Below, one piece after another: positions 35,983 through 48,258 of a stretch of DNA of 64,000 bases. The stretch is taken from NCBI GenBank assembly GCA_019633425.1, contig WSUB01000135.1, positions 1 through 64,000 of the forward strand. Reading direction: 5' to 3'. The position numbers and the translations under genes were made by a program. This DNA comes from Tulasnella sp. 424. Its lineage: Eukaryota > Basidiomycota > Agaricomycetes > Cantharellales > Tulasnellaceae. Within the stretch, counting starts at the first letter, position 1. Every line of letters begins with the position of its first letter. The notes under the pieces were generated by a model. The model was given only the letters and a program-made list of their open reading frames with translations, was not told where the DNA came from and did no database searches.

Positions 35983-38900
35983 ACGTGTTGCCCGATCGAC
36001 ATTATCAAAAAAAGACTTCGACCAGCGCGGGCTGGTTTCATTTCCACCTAATAGATAGACCCCTTGGACACTTTTATCGCCCCATCTCCTCCTCCACATC
36101 ATCCATCATATCTCTCTTCTGGGACTCTCGTCGTCGTCTCGTGTTGTCTTTTTTTTCCTGTTTGTGCTTTTAGTCTTTTTCTGTATCAACAATCTTGTTC
36201 TTTTACTTTATTGTCCCAACAGTACCGTAGCCCATTGATCAATGGAAAATCAGTAGACTAAAAGGCTTTTTCCCCGAGTGACTTGCAACGGCTCTCTGAT
36301 CTCATTAGCAACCAAAGAAAGGCGCGTAAAAAGGACCCTCGGAAAATCCGACGACCTCCATTATCTTGGGCTTCCTTTCCACACACCTTTCCTTACGACG
36401 TAAACCAGACTCGAACAGGACCGACTTCTAATTCTAGGCCAGAGACGAGGCAAAAAAAATAAATATATGGATTGTCGAACGAGACTTCTGGAGATGGGGG
36501 AGAGTGTGGCACTCTAAAGGTGCATCCTCATCTCACTTGAGACCTCTGGTGAGCAAATGACCAGAGACTTACCCTTAAAGAGTCTAGACGATCGACCCCT
36601 CCTCTATACGGGAATGCACCCTCTTTTTTTTCGCGCGTCTGTCAGAATAGGGGTCTAAGCGGTTGGGTCCTGGTGCAGTGCATTTTTTTTTGATGGGCAC
36701 TGTATACGCACGCACACCTTTCCCCCGAGTGGGGCGTCGGGTGGGTGATAGAAGTTGATGATAATGGCCCCTCACGATTCATCAGTGTGAAAAGACGACG
36801 TGCATGGACCTTTTGGGCTAATTGACCAGCTGATGCATGACGGTGTAACCACCATTTTCGATTTTCAAAAAAAGGTGGCGCTCGTTCTTCAATTGACCGG
36901 AAAGTGCTCGGCTTTATTCCCGATCGACTTTTCATTTCTCTATTCTCTCTCTCTCTCTTTCTCTCCCTCGCTCGCTTGTTGCGGGTCGGAAGAGAAGATC
37001 CGGGGAAGTATTATCGGGAAGCTGAGGGGAGGGGCCTTTTTCTCCCAATAGCCGACGGGGAATCTGTTTGAGGGGGTGCCTCGACGGATATGATGTAGGA
37101 GCTCGTAATGACTTCACTGGCCTGGGGCAAGTGGGACAACGCACCTGCTTGTAATACCGACGCCGCGCAGTGAACCAATCCCGAGCCTCCCGGACTCCCT
37201 CACCTCGCTTGTTCGTCGTCCCTTTAGAAGCCCGACGAACCCCACTCCAAGAGGCCCAGACCTAACCGATGACTCGGTTGGGCCTCGCAGCTCGCTCTAG
37301 AACGTCCCCCGTCGCCCCTTCCCAATGATTTCAGGTGCTGACGAAACGGGGCAACGGACTACTTGAGAACAAGTGATCAAAAAGAAGAAACAACGTGGTC
37401 GAGAGTCCACCACCTGACTCGGCGCGCCTACCCACTTGTGCGGCGTACGGAACGGTTCGCTTCCCACTGGCAGCTCTCTTTTGTTCGGGAACGGGCAACT
37501 CTACTCTTCTTTTCTATAGATCTTCTCTCGCTATTCGATTGCAAAGGCTGGGCCCTTTTAACCTCGCTTTGACTTGCACCTGCATTGTTATTCCGCGCCG
37601 CCTAACCCGAACCGAAGTCAGTTTCTCGTCGTCGCTGTGTGGGAAATAAAGGAAATCCCGGAAGAGTCGGCTTGAGAGATCAAGTCTGTTCCACCGGATT
37701 CGGAACGATGGCCCAATCATTCGATGGTAGACTTCCATATGAGGATTGTATTTGAGGAGTTAAGAACCCATGGAGGCCACCCAGGAATGGTAAAATGGGT
37801 GTAATAAACTCGTTCCGCCTCTGCCTCCCCTTTCAACGTTGACAGCTTCCCAGCGCTACAAGTCGTCTGATCTTTTCTTCCACGCAGAGATGTCATCGCT
37901 GACGTTGAATCTCCTTCTCACGGAACTACACCAGGGGATTTACATACCGAGAACACAATGTGTAACTTGACTGCATCACTCCCGTCCAATTCTTATAGGC
38001 GCCTAAAACATGAAAATTCTCAGTCGCTTTTTGTTCCTTGAACGGTCTCCGCTGAGCAAGGGAAGCCGGGATCTTCAACACCCGGCGCCGGCTGGGTTTC
38101 AGAGCAAGTCTAATGGCACCGAAAGTCCTAGATGCACCGTACACTCGGACAAAAGCCTATACAGCTCGTGTGACCGCATAACATCGTTCGTGATCTCATG
38201 CGGTAAACCGTAGCAGTGGATTCTTATGACGCATCGTGGAAGCGGGTGGGACTACTTGCTTTCCTTCTTCGCGTGAACGAGAAAGCCTGCAAGCTTGATC
38301 GCCTGAGACGTTTTCGCTCCTAATGGTTCGATCGCTGTGCACCTCTTCCCAAAAGAGACTCGTACGTATTGCGTTCAGAGGTAATCTTATACCGCCTTGG
38401 GGATAGCTCCTCCCTCTGAGCTCCCTTCACCCCCCAAATCCTAGCTCATGTGTAGCTGACCCTTCCGATTGGATCTAGGCGCAAGTTAGTACATTCGCTT
38501 ACCGCTTCTAGTACTCATTGATCATCGTTTCTTTGAAAGGTTATGTTCAAGCCCATTCACCTTGATTTTATCTTCGGGTGGCTGCCAAAGTGGGAACTGG
38601 GCTAACGAGCAGCCATCGAATCAGAAGACGCGCAGTATTTTGCACGTTTGTTACGCAAGAGGGTTGTACTTATAGACATGGGTGTGATTTATACACCGTC
38701 CAACACGATCGAATCGACTTGAACCGCGCTTCCGAGGGCTGGATTCGATGAAGCCGGCATATCCGAGATGGGCAACACGAAGAACGCCGGAGACCGGGTT
38801 TCACTTATCGGGAAATACTGAATGCTCTATCGTGCTTTGGATTTTGTTTAGGTCCCCTAGCCAATGCTGTCAGCCCAATTACCACGTCCAAGGCGTCGTC

Positions 38901-39077
38901 GGTGGCGGCGCGCGTCGGTTTGTATGTACGTCACCTGACCGTGTCACCTTCTATCCGTTTTGTAACCACCACCTTTTTGCCCGGCCCTCCTTCGACGATC
39001 AACTTCTCTCAAAAATATCTAACCTATTACTTTATCCTCAATTATTCCCCAAGAGTGAAATTTAAACCGATATCGTC
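35983..39077. other. 3.1 kb gene-poor region downstream of the C2H2 regulator
   Basis: The first 270 nt are T/C-rich 3' tail. Simple tracts include T runs near 36,630 and 36,690 and a CT repeat at 36,944-36,965. No supported gene. The end (38,930-39,077) is CT-rich and forms the Chl1 leader. Confidence 0.55.
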
Positions 39078-42000
39078 ATGACCGTTGAAGAAACATTAGC
39101 ACTGTCCACTCCCGACGCGTTCCCGTCTTTCCCGTACGACCCTCCCTATGCCATCCAGCTGGACCTCATGCGCCATTTATACGCGTCAATAGAAGCAAGA
39201 AAGGTTGCTATTCTTGAATCACCCACTGGCACGGTACGTTTCCTTCCTGGTATACTCGAAACGGAGCCCGACAGTTGACCGACTTGAATCTGGCAGGGTA
39301 AAACGCTCAGTCTATTATGTGGTGCTATGACTTGGCTCAAAGATGAGCAAGCACGATCAAAGAAGGGTCAGCTGGCGGCGTTAGAGGAGAGTTTAAAAGG
39401 CGATGGCAATGGTACGTGGCGCGTCATTGTAACGCTCCTATCCCTGATGCTCACCCACGACCATAGAGCCTGCATGGGTACTGAAACAATCGCTGGAGCT
39501 TCACCGAAGAGAACTGGAAGCCGCAGAAGAAGCTCTCCAAGAGCGTCTTGAAGCCGCTAGACGGAAAGAAGAGGCCCTCCGGCGGAAGGAAAAAGGCCAC
39601 GTCAGGAAAAAGCAGGTTGGTTGGAAACAGCTCGTGCTGGTAACCCAACGCTGATGTTTGTACATCCCCCAGAAACTCACCCATAGAACAGCATCGGATG
39701 ACGAAGATGATGACGCGTTCTTACCCGACGGAGGTCCTGCTGCGGCTGAAGATGATTACCGACACCTGTCAGCCGACGTTCGGGAGTTATTACGAAAGTA
39801 TTAGGATGTCTCCCTTTCATCATAATCGCACTACTGAAGCCCTCATTTGTAGATATGAAGCTCGTGACAATCCGGCACCTATAGAAGTCCCGGACGAAGA
39901 GCCGGCCTGCACCAAAGTCAGGCCCTCACTCAACACCGTTCAGCTCATCGTTCCACGTTGATAAACCTTTTTTTAAATCCTACAGATCTTCTACGCATCT
40001 CGAACTCATACTCAGCTTTCTCAGACCATCTCCGAACTTAAGAAAACACCGTTCAAATCAAACACTCGGACCGTTCCACTGGGATCTCGTAAAAATTTAT
40101 GCATTAACGAGGAACTGCGATCAAAGGGTGGAGACTTGGATGAATCGTGTCGAGAGCTTATGAGTGGTACGCCGGTTTCTTACTCTGTCCTGACGAACTA
40201 TTGAGATTCAGAGGTTGGCTCCTAGGAAAGGGTGATAAGCGTTGCCCATACATGCCACCGGCGGGAGAAGATTCACGGATGTTAGATTTCAGAGATCATA
40301 TTCTCGTGCGTGGAGCTTGGCTTGCTGCGAAATCATGCTAACTTGAATGGTTCCGGCAGGCGACGCCAAGGGACATTGAGGACCTGGTAGTTCTCGGCAA
40401 GGAACTCAATACATGTCCTTATTACGGTTCGCGTAAGGCTATTGCTCAGGCTGAGGTTCGTAAAGTCAATTTCTGATCCGAGGTCGGGAATAGTAAAACG
40501 GGCTCTACACAGCTTGTTACCCTCCCATACAACCTTCTTCTTCAGAAAAACTCGAGGGAGGTTCTCGGCATCGACCTCACGGATCAAATTGTCGTTATAG
40601 ACGAAGCTCATAGTTGGTTCTACTTTCCTTCAATCCTCTGCGCTGCAACTGACACACTTGCCTTCAGACTTGATTGATACCATTCTCTCCATCCACACCG
40701 TCCCTCTTTCCTCTTCGACTCTACGGGCATCCTTGTCTCAATTGAAGATTTACCTCGCCAAGTTCCGCTCGCGGTTCTCACCGAAGAATGCGCTCCATCT
40801 GCGGAGGCTGGTTCTCGTATTGACAGCCATCGACAAGTTTTGTACTGATTGGCCCTCGAAAAATCATAGCAAGGGCCCCGCGAACGAGGAGATGCTTGGT
40901 GTGCAGGAGTTCGTGTCTGCTCTTGGGTCGCAAGTTCAAGAGATCAACTTACTCGAGGTCGATCAATACCTGAGGGAAAGCCGGATTGCGCGGAAGATCA
41001 GCGGTTATTGTGACAAGGTCGCAGAGAAGGAAGCGGCGAAAGGTCAGGATAGGCTAGCCTGATGATGGCAGGCATAATTTCTAATGGGGGAGATATATTT
41101 TCATAGCTGAATCCAAGTCCAAGTTCGTGTCGTCCCAGCGAAGCCGGGGAACCCCTCCATTACATGCCGTCGAGTCTTTCCTCCTCGCCCTCACAAACCC
41201 ATCATCCGACGGCCGTATTTTCGTCTCCATGCCCAACCCTACGACTGCCACCCCCGGTGCTCCACCGGTAGTACTTTTGAAGTACCAACTCCTCAATCCG
41301 GCAGATCACTTCCGAGACGTGGTGTCTTCTGCTCGGAGTGTTGTCCTCGCCGGTGGAACGATGCAACCTATTTCCGATTTCGAAACGCAACTATTCAGAT
41401 ATCTTGTTGAGGGACAGATGAACTTCTTTGGCTGCGGCCACGTTATTCCAAAGGGCAATCTTAGATGCGTCGTTGTAGAGAAGGGTCCAAAAGGAGGAGA
41501 TATGACCTTCCGATTCGAACAGCGAGGGAACAAAGATCTCGTAGGTTGTTCTGAGGAAATTGGCGAGTAGTCTAGATTAACGTCCTCTTTGTCCGGCAGA
41601 TGATGGAATTGGGCCAACTCCTTATGAACTTTCTGAACTTCATCCCCGATGGCGTCGTCGTCTTCTTCCCTTCATACTCGTTTCTCAACGCCGTCAAGAA
41701 AATATGGGAAGATAATGGCCTAATGGCTAAATTTGGATCCAAGAAAACCGTGTTCTTTGAGCCTCAGGAGGGCGGGGAAGTGGAAACTGTTCTGAGAGAG
41801 TATGCAGAAGCAATCCGGGTTTCGAGAGAGGTACGTGATTCTTTAGCACCGCTCTCAAAGGCGCAAAAATAACGCTTTATTTTCACTCAAAGTCGGCAAG
41901 CAAGTGCTCTGGGGCGCTTTTGTTCGCTGTCGTCGGAGCTAAGCTCTCTGAAGGTCTGAACTTTACGGACGAACTGGCTCGAGCTGTTATTCTTGTTGGC

Positions 42001-42405
42001 CTTCCATTCGCCAACCTGGGCTCCGTGGAGTTGAAGGAAAGGATGAAGTACGTCACCGAACTGGAAAAGCACCAGGAAAGCAAAGCCAAGCAGGGCGCGA
42101 GAGACGCGGGCCAGGAACTGTACGAGAATCTTTGTATGAAGGCCGTGAATCAGTCGATTGGTGAGCACAGCGTAATCATAATAGTCAGTCTTTGTGCTAA
42201 GGGTATAAATGTAGGTCGGGCAATCAGGCATCGAGGAGATTGGGCGGGTCTCATTCTGGTCGACTCTCGATACTCATCTCCGAGGATCCGGGGCAAGCTT
42301 CCAAAATGGATTGGCGAGGATATCGTGGCAGCAAAAACGTTTGGCCAAGCGATGAAGGAGCTCGGGTCGTTCTATCGGGATAAGAAGTCGGGTGTGAAAG
42401 GCTGA
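39078..42405 (+). CDS. CHL1: Chl1/DDX11-type iron-sulfur DNA helicase
   Basis: Superfamily 2 5'-3' DNA helicase acting in sister-chromatid cohesion and replication. Exons 39078-39233, 39297-39411, 39467-39615, 39673-39797, 39853-39916, 39986-40166, 40226-40305, 40360-40455, 40513-40612, 40668-41042, 41107-41540, 41600-41830, 41893-42160, 42215-42405, giving 854 residues. Walker A SPTGTGKT at about 48-55 and motif Ia YASRTHTQLSQ are clear. Four Cys for the Fe-S cluster lie between (NLCINE, DESCREL, KRCPYM, NTCPYYG). DEAH is at about 352-355, motif III SVVLAGGTMQP, motif V AVVGAKLSEGLNF, motif VI QSIGRAIRHRGD. The charged insert at about 95-140 after Walker A is typical of Chl1 rather than Rad3 or Rtel1. 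Its stop is 115 nt from the convergent alpha-actinin stop. Confidence 0.93.
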
Positions 42406-42520
42406 CAGGTCCAATAGGTTCTTAATGGTCTAAAGCGTAACTGCCCTTGCAAGGACTATTTCATATGCACTTCGTATTAGAGTATACTTTGCGTAGAATA
42501 ATGATCCATCATCGATGCCT

Positions 42521-45298
42521 TTAGACAAAAACTCCGTCAAGCCAGGTTTCGAAATCATACGCTAGGGCCGCTTCTCCATTCGGGCCAGTGCCATTAACAG
42601 TGACTTTGGGCATGGTGGACTTGAGATAATCTATAGCAACAGGAGGTAACATGGCGAGTTTGAGGTCGAGCTCCGTGACGAAGGGCTTGATCATGATCAG
42701 TCAAAGAAGGCTGGCTTGTTAAAGGCAGTAACCTACTTTGTCGTTGGATATTCCACGGAAAGCATCTCGAAGCTGATCTGAGGACATCTGGTCTTCCGTG
42801 ATGTCGACCTAGAAATATGTATAGTGTGAGTGAAGCATCGCGTCAAACTACAGGTGATGGACTCACCATCAGGTTAATGAAAGCTTCGAAGGTGAGGGCA
42901 CCATAAGCACGAACGAGCTCGTCGTGAATGGTTGCCATGTCCTCGTCTGAATAAACGATGCCCAAGCTTGCTAATGCAGCTGTCAACTCTGCCAAGGTAA
43001 GAGTGTTGGTTTCGTCCCGATCAAAGTAACGGAAGGTCGATTCGAATTGCTCTAGTTGAGCGGGAGTGAGGTTGCTCATATTTCGCGAGACAATCTGCGT
43101 AGTAAAATGCCCGTGAGCTGATCCAGAAAGCGAATAATAAGGCGGAGGGTACCTGGTTATCGATGAACTTCAACTTCTTGATGACCGCACTCTCAACGAG
43201 GGTGTACTCGAATTGAAGATCTTCTCTGGTGAAGATTGTGTAGTCATTCTCTTCGATGTTGGCAGAACGACATTCCTCATCCGCGGTTTCTAGACGAGTC
43301 AAGACGTCTCGAAGAGGGCTAAGGCGGCTTTCAATCGACTTAATTGCGATTTGCTGATCCTAGAATCGGCTGTTCATTAGACCCTACAGGGACTTATCAA
43401 CGATTAATGGCGAACCTCTAACGGGCCATCCAATGCCGATATCTCCGTGGTGATGTCTCTCAAACTGCGCTCTAAATCATTGGCAATGGTGGCATACTTG
43501 TGTCGCAGGACCTCTTTAATACTAGACAGGGTTTAAGCATGTGTGAAAGACTTAAGCCTCCAGTACTCACTCTCGAATTTGCGCGTTGATGGCACGGAAG
43601 CGCTGAGCTTCCGCGTATAGTAAACGACTCCATTCCATTGTCATGTCCTACAAAGGGATGAGTGTGCCGTGACTAAGTATTTGAATCAACCCGTACCGTA
43701 GGAGTAAGTCCATCTGGGGGGATATACTCCCTTAGTCCATAAGTCTTCAGCTTGGTTTGGATGTTGCTGTATAGCATAGCCAGGTCGCTCTTTTCTTGAA
43801 CCCATCCACGCTTCGTAGTTTGCTTGTATTGGGCAAAGTCAGCAGCATGGTCCTTGAGAGCGTAGTAGGTTTGAAGGGGCCCGGATCGCGAAGGTGTCGA
43901 CGAAGAAGAGGGTGCTGTCGGGTTGGGTGACATCGGTATGGTGAAGTCGGTTTCAGACCATGTACCGAGAGTCGAATGGATCGCGGCGAGAAGCTGAGGT
44001 AGCAATAATGAGGAACGAACGTAATTCAAGGACTTTCTTACAGCTTACCTTCCGCATCCGCTGTTCGTAGTCATTCTTGCTTAGCCACACGCTTTGCATT
44101 AGCTCGGCGAACTTCTCCACTCGACGGGAAACTGTTTCGGCTTGGTCTAGTAGAGTCGATTTGTTAGCCGATCCGCCACCATTATGGGTGTCATGTCCCA
44201 TACCCATGGAAGAGAAAGCATGGAAATAGCTTGCAACGTAAGTCATCACACTACGCTCGTCGGGCTTTTCAACGTCACAGAGATCTGCTACTTCTAAAAG
44301 TTGCTTCATGCGGAAGAGAGGATAAGCTCGTTGACAATATTTATAATCTGTAGGTCGATCGTACCGGAATTCCAAGATGTTGCTCCGCGACATCGAAGGC
44401 TAGCTGGGTATTACCGTGGCGATCCGTCTATGACAGAGCTACATCAGCTCAGAAGCCTCTTCCGGTTTTCAAGAGGAAAACGCACTTTGTTCAGGGAGTG
44501 AAAATCAATCAGGTCTGGGCGATGTCGGTGGATCAAGGCGCATCTGGCAGAAGATCGAAAAATGAGGGCGGGCTCGCTTATTCCGGGTGCTTCCATGGTC
44601 ATACAAGGCGAGTCCATCCTTCCAGCTGAACGTAAAGTCTTGTACGTTGACTTCATCATACGGCTCCGTCTTCCGTTGGCACCAAAGAAGTAAACCTTCC
44701 TTTGCAGATAAACCCTCTTCGCTGATATCAGCAATAGTGAACCGAAGGATGAGAGTCCAAATCATTCCTAGGATAAGTTTCATGTTTCCGTCGACAATGT
44801 CTGATTTCTCTTCTCAGCCAGAATCTTAGGAAGACAACAACGCAAGCTAACGTACCCTCTGGGCCAATATTGGTCAGCTTGACACCACGGGAGTTGATAA
44901 AGTCAAGGGCTTTGTTGACGTTTTCTGCTTTCTGCACTCGCATCCGAGGGTTCCTGTTGTACCGCCCAAGAGACACATCCCCTGAATTGATTGAATGAGC
45001 TAGGCGAGGGTTATTGTTAAGATGGACTCACCCATTATTTCCTATGAGGTATCGGTCATTTAAGTGGTCCAGATTTCACGAAGGTTTTAGGAGCTCACCA
45101 TGAGCTGGATGAGCTTCACTCCATCACACAGTTCATATAATGAGTTCATCGGTGAATAATCGTTCGTCTCCAGCTTCGTATTTAACCTAAGTTGAAGCAT
45201 AGGTTAACCAGACCGTGTAGATATCGTGCGAGAGCTCACCATTTGCAGAAAGTTCGAGCTTGAATATTGCGAGACTGTGCTTCAAGGGAAGGGTCCAT
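42521..45298 (-). CDS. Alpha-actinin
   Basis: Actin-bundling protein of cytokinetic rings and hyphal tips. Exons in transcript order: 45298-45240, 45186-45099, 45041-45032, 44981-44856, 44800-44605, 44543-44486, 44427-44365, 44303-44049, 43993-43697, 43647-43571, 43521-43416, 43359-43153, 43094-42867, 42808-42737, 42685-42521, giving 668 residues. Two calponin-homology domains ([63 protein letters not shown]) precede a shortened spectrin-like rod and C-terminal EF-hands ([14 protein letters not shown] retains acidic ligands). Exon 3 is a 10-nt microexon encoding Glu-Ile-Met-Gly. The start follows a pyrimidine-AG junction, so a 5' UTR intron is possible. Shares a 319-nt divergent promoter with POB3. 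Confidence 0.93.
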
Positions 45299-45617
45299 CT
45301 GAGAAAAGGGGATGTTCGTGTTCAGGAGTTGGTTAGTGGGTTTAAGCCTAGGACGACAGACCTCTGAATTGCTCTGACGTGGCAAGAAGTAGGATGGTAT
45401 TAGTGACTTGCGATTGCGGCGTAAGTTAGATGCAGGAAATACGACTTTGTGACGGCAGAAGGATTGGCGGGTTGGAAGTCCGAAGCGTGAGACGTCGAGC
45501 TTTGTTTGCTTTCAGCACGCGTCGTGCGCCGGGATTTTTATCTTGACCACCACCGCCCAGCGCACCATCTGGTTCCACTGTGAAGACATTTAGCAGTACA
45601 GGGTGTCTTGAAAAGCC
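45299..45617. promoter_or_regulatory. Divergent promoter of alpha-actinin and POB3
   Basis: 319 nt between two ATGs transcribed away from each other. It must contain both promoters unless one leader extends further. No TATA box seen; a possible alpha-actinin leader intron lies next to 45299. Confidence 0.5.
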
Positions 45618-48074
45618 ATGGCAACTTTGACATTTGAGAACATCTTTCACGGTCTGAATACCACCCTAGGCAGAATTCGCCTTGCCGCTGTCGGTTTAGC
45701 ATGGCAGTCTGCCGACAAGGAGCAAACCGTGACAGTCCCAGTGGGTGATATCAAGTACCTTCAATGGATTCGGTAGGAAGAATTACCACCGCTCACGTCG
45801 GAGTCCTAACCGGTTCGCACTTGATAGGGTGGCGAGGAACTTCCAGCTACGCGTAACTCTGAAGCAAGATCGCCGTCGAGAAACGTTTGACGGATTCCAA
45901 CGTGACGTGGGTGGTGTGAATGCCCTGCTCGTTCATATTCACTGACAGTTAACGACTAAAGGATCACGACAAAGTCGCGTCATTCGTCAAGCAGCATTAC
46001 AGCCTTGCGCTCGAGACAGTCGAAGTCGGTGTGAAAGGCTGGAATTGGGGCTCGACAGATGTAAGGGGTAGGTTCTCTGTCCACTGCCTGTGGTGTTAGT
46101 ATGGCTCCCGACAGTTTATTGTGTGGTGTTACAGGTGGCGACCTTGCATTCCTCGTTTCGAACAGAACGATATTCGAAGTACCTCTCACCCGGATTGCCA
46201 ACTCCAACATTGTAGGGAAGACTGAGGTTACTCTGGAATTCGTGCCACAAACTGCGGCTCCTTCCGCCCAAGGCAAGAACAAGGGAAGGGCACCGGCTCA
46301 TGACGACATGGTGGAGATGCGTCTCTTTGTTCCGGGACCCCGGGCGCGAGGGAGCGACGAGGAACAGTCAGATGCGGAGGCCAACGATGTATCAGCAGCC
46401 CAGGCGTTCCACGACATGATCAAGGAGAAGGCCGAAATCGGACAAGTAACTGGAGAGGGCATCGTGACATTCAGCGATATTCTGGTCCAAACGCCGAGGT
46501 AATTGGAATTCCCTTAAGTCTTGAAATCAGGGCGATTGACACCCTTTTTCTTGGCAGAGGACGCTACGACATCGACATGTTCCCGAGCTTCCTTCGACTG
46601 CGTGGCAAAACATACGACTATAAAGTTCTATATTCTTCCGTCACGCGTATTTTCCTTCTTCCTAAACCGGACGAAATTCATGTTCAACTTGTGGTGGGTG
46701 ATCCTTCGACAGCCAACTCAACATCAAAAGTCGCTGAAAAGTCTTAATCGCCTCGCAGGTTGGCTTGGATCCTCCGATTCGACAGGGCCAAACGCAATAC
46801 CCGTATTTGGTCCTCAACTTTAGCCGGGAGGAAGAACTGGATATAGAATTAAACATTGATCAGTATGTGTTCACCCCACTGCCGGGCGGCTTGCTGTTCT
46901 CATCCTTCTCTCATATAGGGAAACTATCGACGCGAAATACGAAGGCAAACTTCAGAAGAAGTATGACCTTCCGACATATCGTGTGGTGTCCGAAGTTTTC
47001 CGCGGTCTAAGTGGTCGCAAGATGATAGCTCCAGGATCATTTGCCAGGTATGAAGTCATAGTATTCCTCAGACTCTCGCGCCTATCCTAAACGGGCTCCC
47101 GTCTCTTTCCAATTATAGCCGAGATAACCAGCATGGCATCAAGGCTAATATGAAGGCCGTGACTGGTGAACTGTATTTCCTCGAGAAATCCCTCATTTTC
47201 GTCGCCAAACAGCCCACGGTCGTCGACTACGCCGATATTCATCAAATTGTCTTTTCCCGGTGAGTCAACCTTCGAGATTGCCCTAAGTATGGCTGCTGAT
47301 CACATATGGTCATCTTTAGTTTGGGGTCTGGGATGGCATCGGCTCGTACATTCGATATCCGTGTTGTCACTAAGGCCGGCCCAGTGTCCGAAGTCGCTTT
47401 CACATCCATCAATAAGGAAGAGTTCGAGCCAGTCGAGGACTTCCTTAAGGCCAAGAAAATTCGAACGAAGAACGAGATCAACGAGGATGCCGTTTTGGCC
47501 GCCACTGTGCTGGAGGATGACGACTCTGATGAAGACATGGCGAGCGGAAGTGAAGAAGAGCGGCCACGGAAGAAGGCTAACTTCGATGACGATGAAGATA
47601 GCGAAGCAGGCGAGTGCCAAAGGTCCCAATTCCTCGTAGCGATTTTAACGACTCATCCTTTCCAATTTTCTTCTAGACGCCGACTTCCACGCTTCGGAAT
47701 CGGACGAAGGAGAGCCAACGGATGACGACTCGGACACTTCAGGCGCTTCCGATGTGTCAGACGCAAGCGGCGACATAGACATTGTGAAGTCGGCACAGCC
47801 CAAGAAGAAGAAGAAAAAGGCCGCGGCAGAGGGGGATGACGCGGAAGCACCACCGAAGAAAAAGAAAAAGGCTGCGGCAGAGGGTGATGACCCGGACGCA
47901 CCACCGAAGAAAAAGAAGAAGGCCGCAAAGAAGGAGGATGAGGACGAGGAAATGGCGGATGCGAATGAGGAGAAACCAAAGGCCAAGCCCAAGCCCAAAA
48001 AGGTGAAGAAGGAAGAAGCTGCCGATCCCGATGCCCCTCCAAAGAAGAAAGCGAAGAAGTCCTCCCCATCATAG
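45618..48074 (+). CDS. POB3: FACT complex subunit Pob3 (SSRP1-like)
   Basis: Histone chaperone subunit that works with Spt16 in transcription and replication through nucleosomes. Exons 45618-45772, 45828-45906, 45962-46067, 46135-46498, 46558-46693, 46759-46862, 46919-47047, 47119-47259, 47320-47609, 47677-48074, giving 633 residues. N-terminal dimerisation domain with FENIFHGLN and WNWGSTDVRGGDLAF, then the tandem PH middle domain (RYDIDMFPSFLRLRGKTYDY; VGLDPPIRQGQTQYPYLVL; FGSGM-like LGSGMASARTFDIRV). An acidic stretch and a Lys-rich tail with three PPKKKKKAA-type repeats follow. No HMG box, as in other fungal Pob3 where a separate HMG protein supplies it. The last intron (47610-47676) uses a GC donor; no GT donor keeps the frame. 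Confidence 0.93.
47610..47676 (+). other. GC-AG intron in POB3
   Basis: Exon 9 ends ...GCA G and the intron starts GCGAGT and ends TTCTAG. GT alternatives at GTGCCA and GTCCCA put the acidic/Lys-rich tail out of frame. Confidence 0.75.
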
Positions 48075-48258
48075 CCATCTCGCTTCCCGTATCCTGTATT
48101 TTAGTTTGGCTGTCAACTGTTTTGAGAGATTATTTTCAGCGCATTCCGATTGCTCACGCCTTTCTGCGATAAAAACAATTCTATCCCGGGGAGTGTGTAA
48201 AAAGACAAATGCTTAAATAGGAAAACCGTCCTAGCCCAACCGTATCTAAAGCATACAT

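Noticed and set aside
47770..48060. Microsatellite in the Lys-rich tail of Pob3
   Set aside because: AAG-rich repeats encode the expected basic C-terminus; they are coding repeats, not a separate element.
23855..48074. Functional cluster of genome-maintenance genes (ATRIP-like, Chl1, Pob3)
   Set aside because: Separated by unrelated genes and 10 kb of non-coding DNA on mixed strands; most likely chance.
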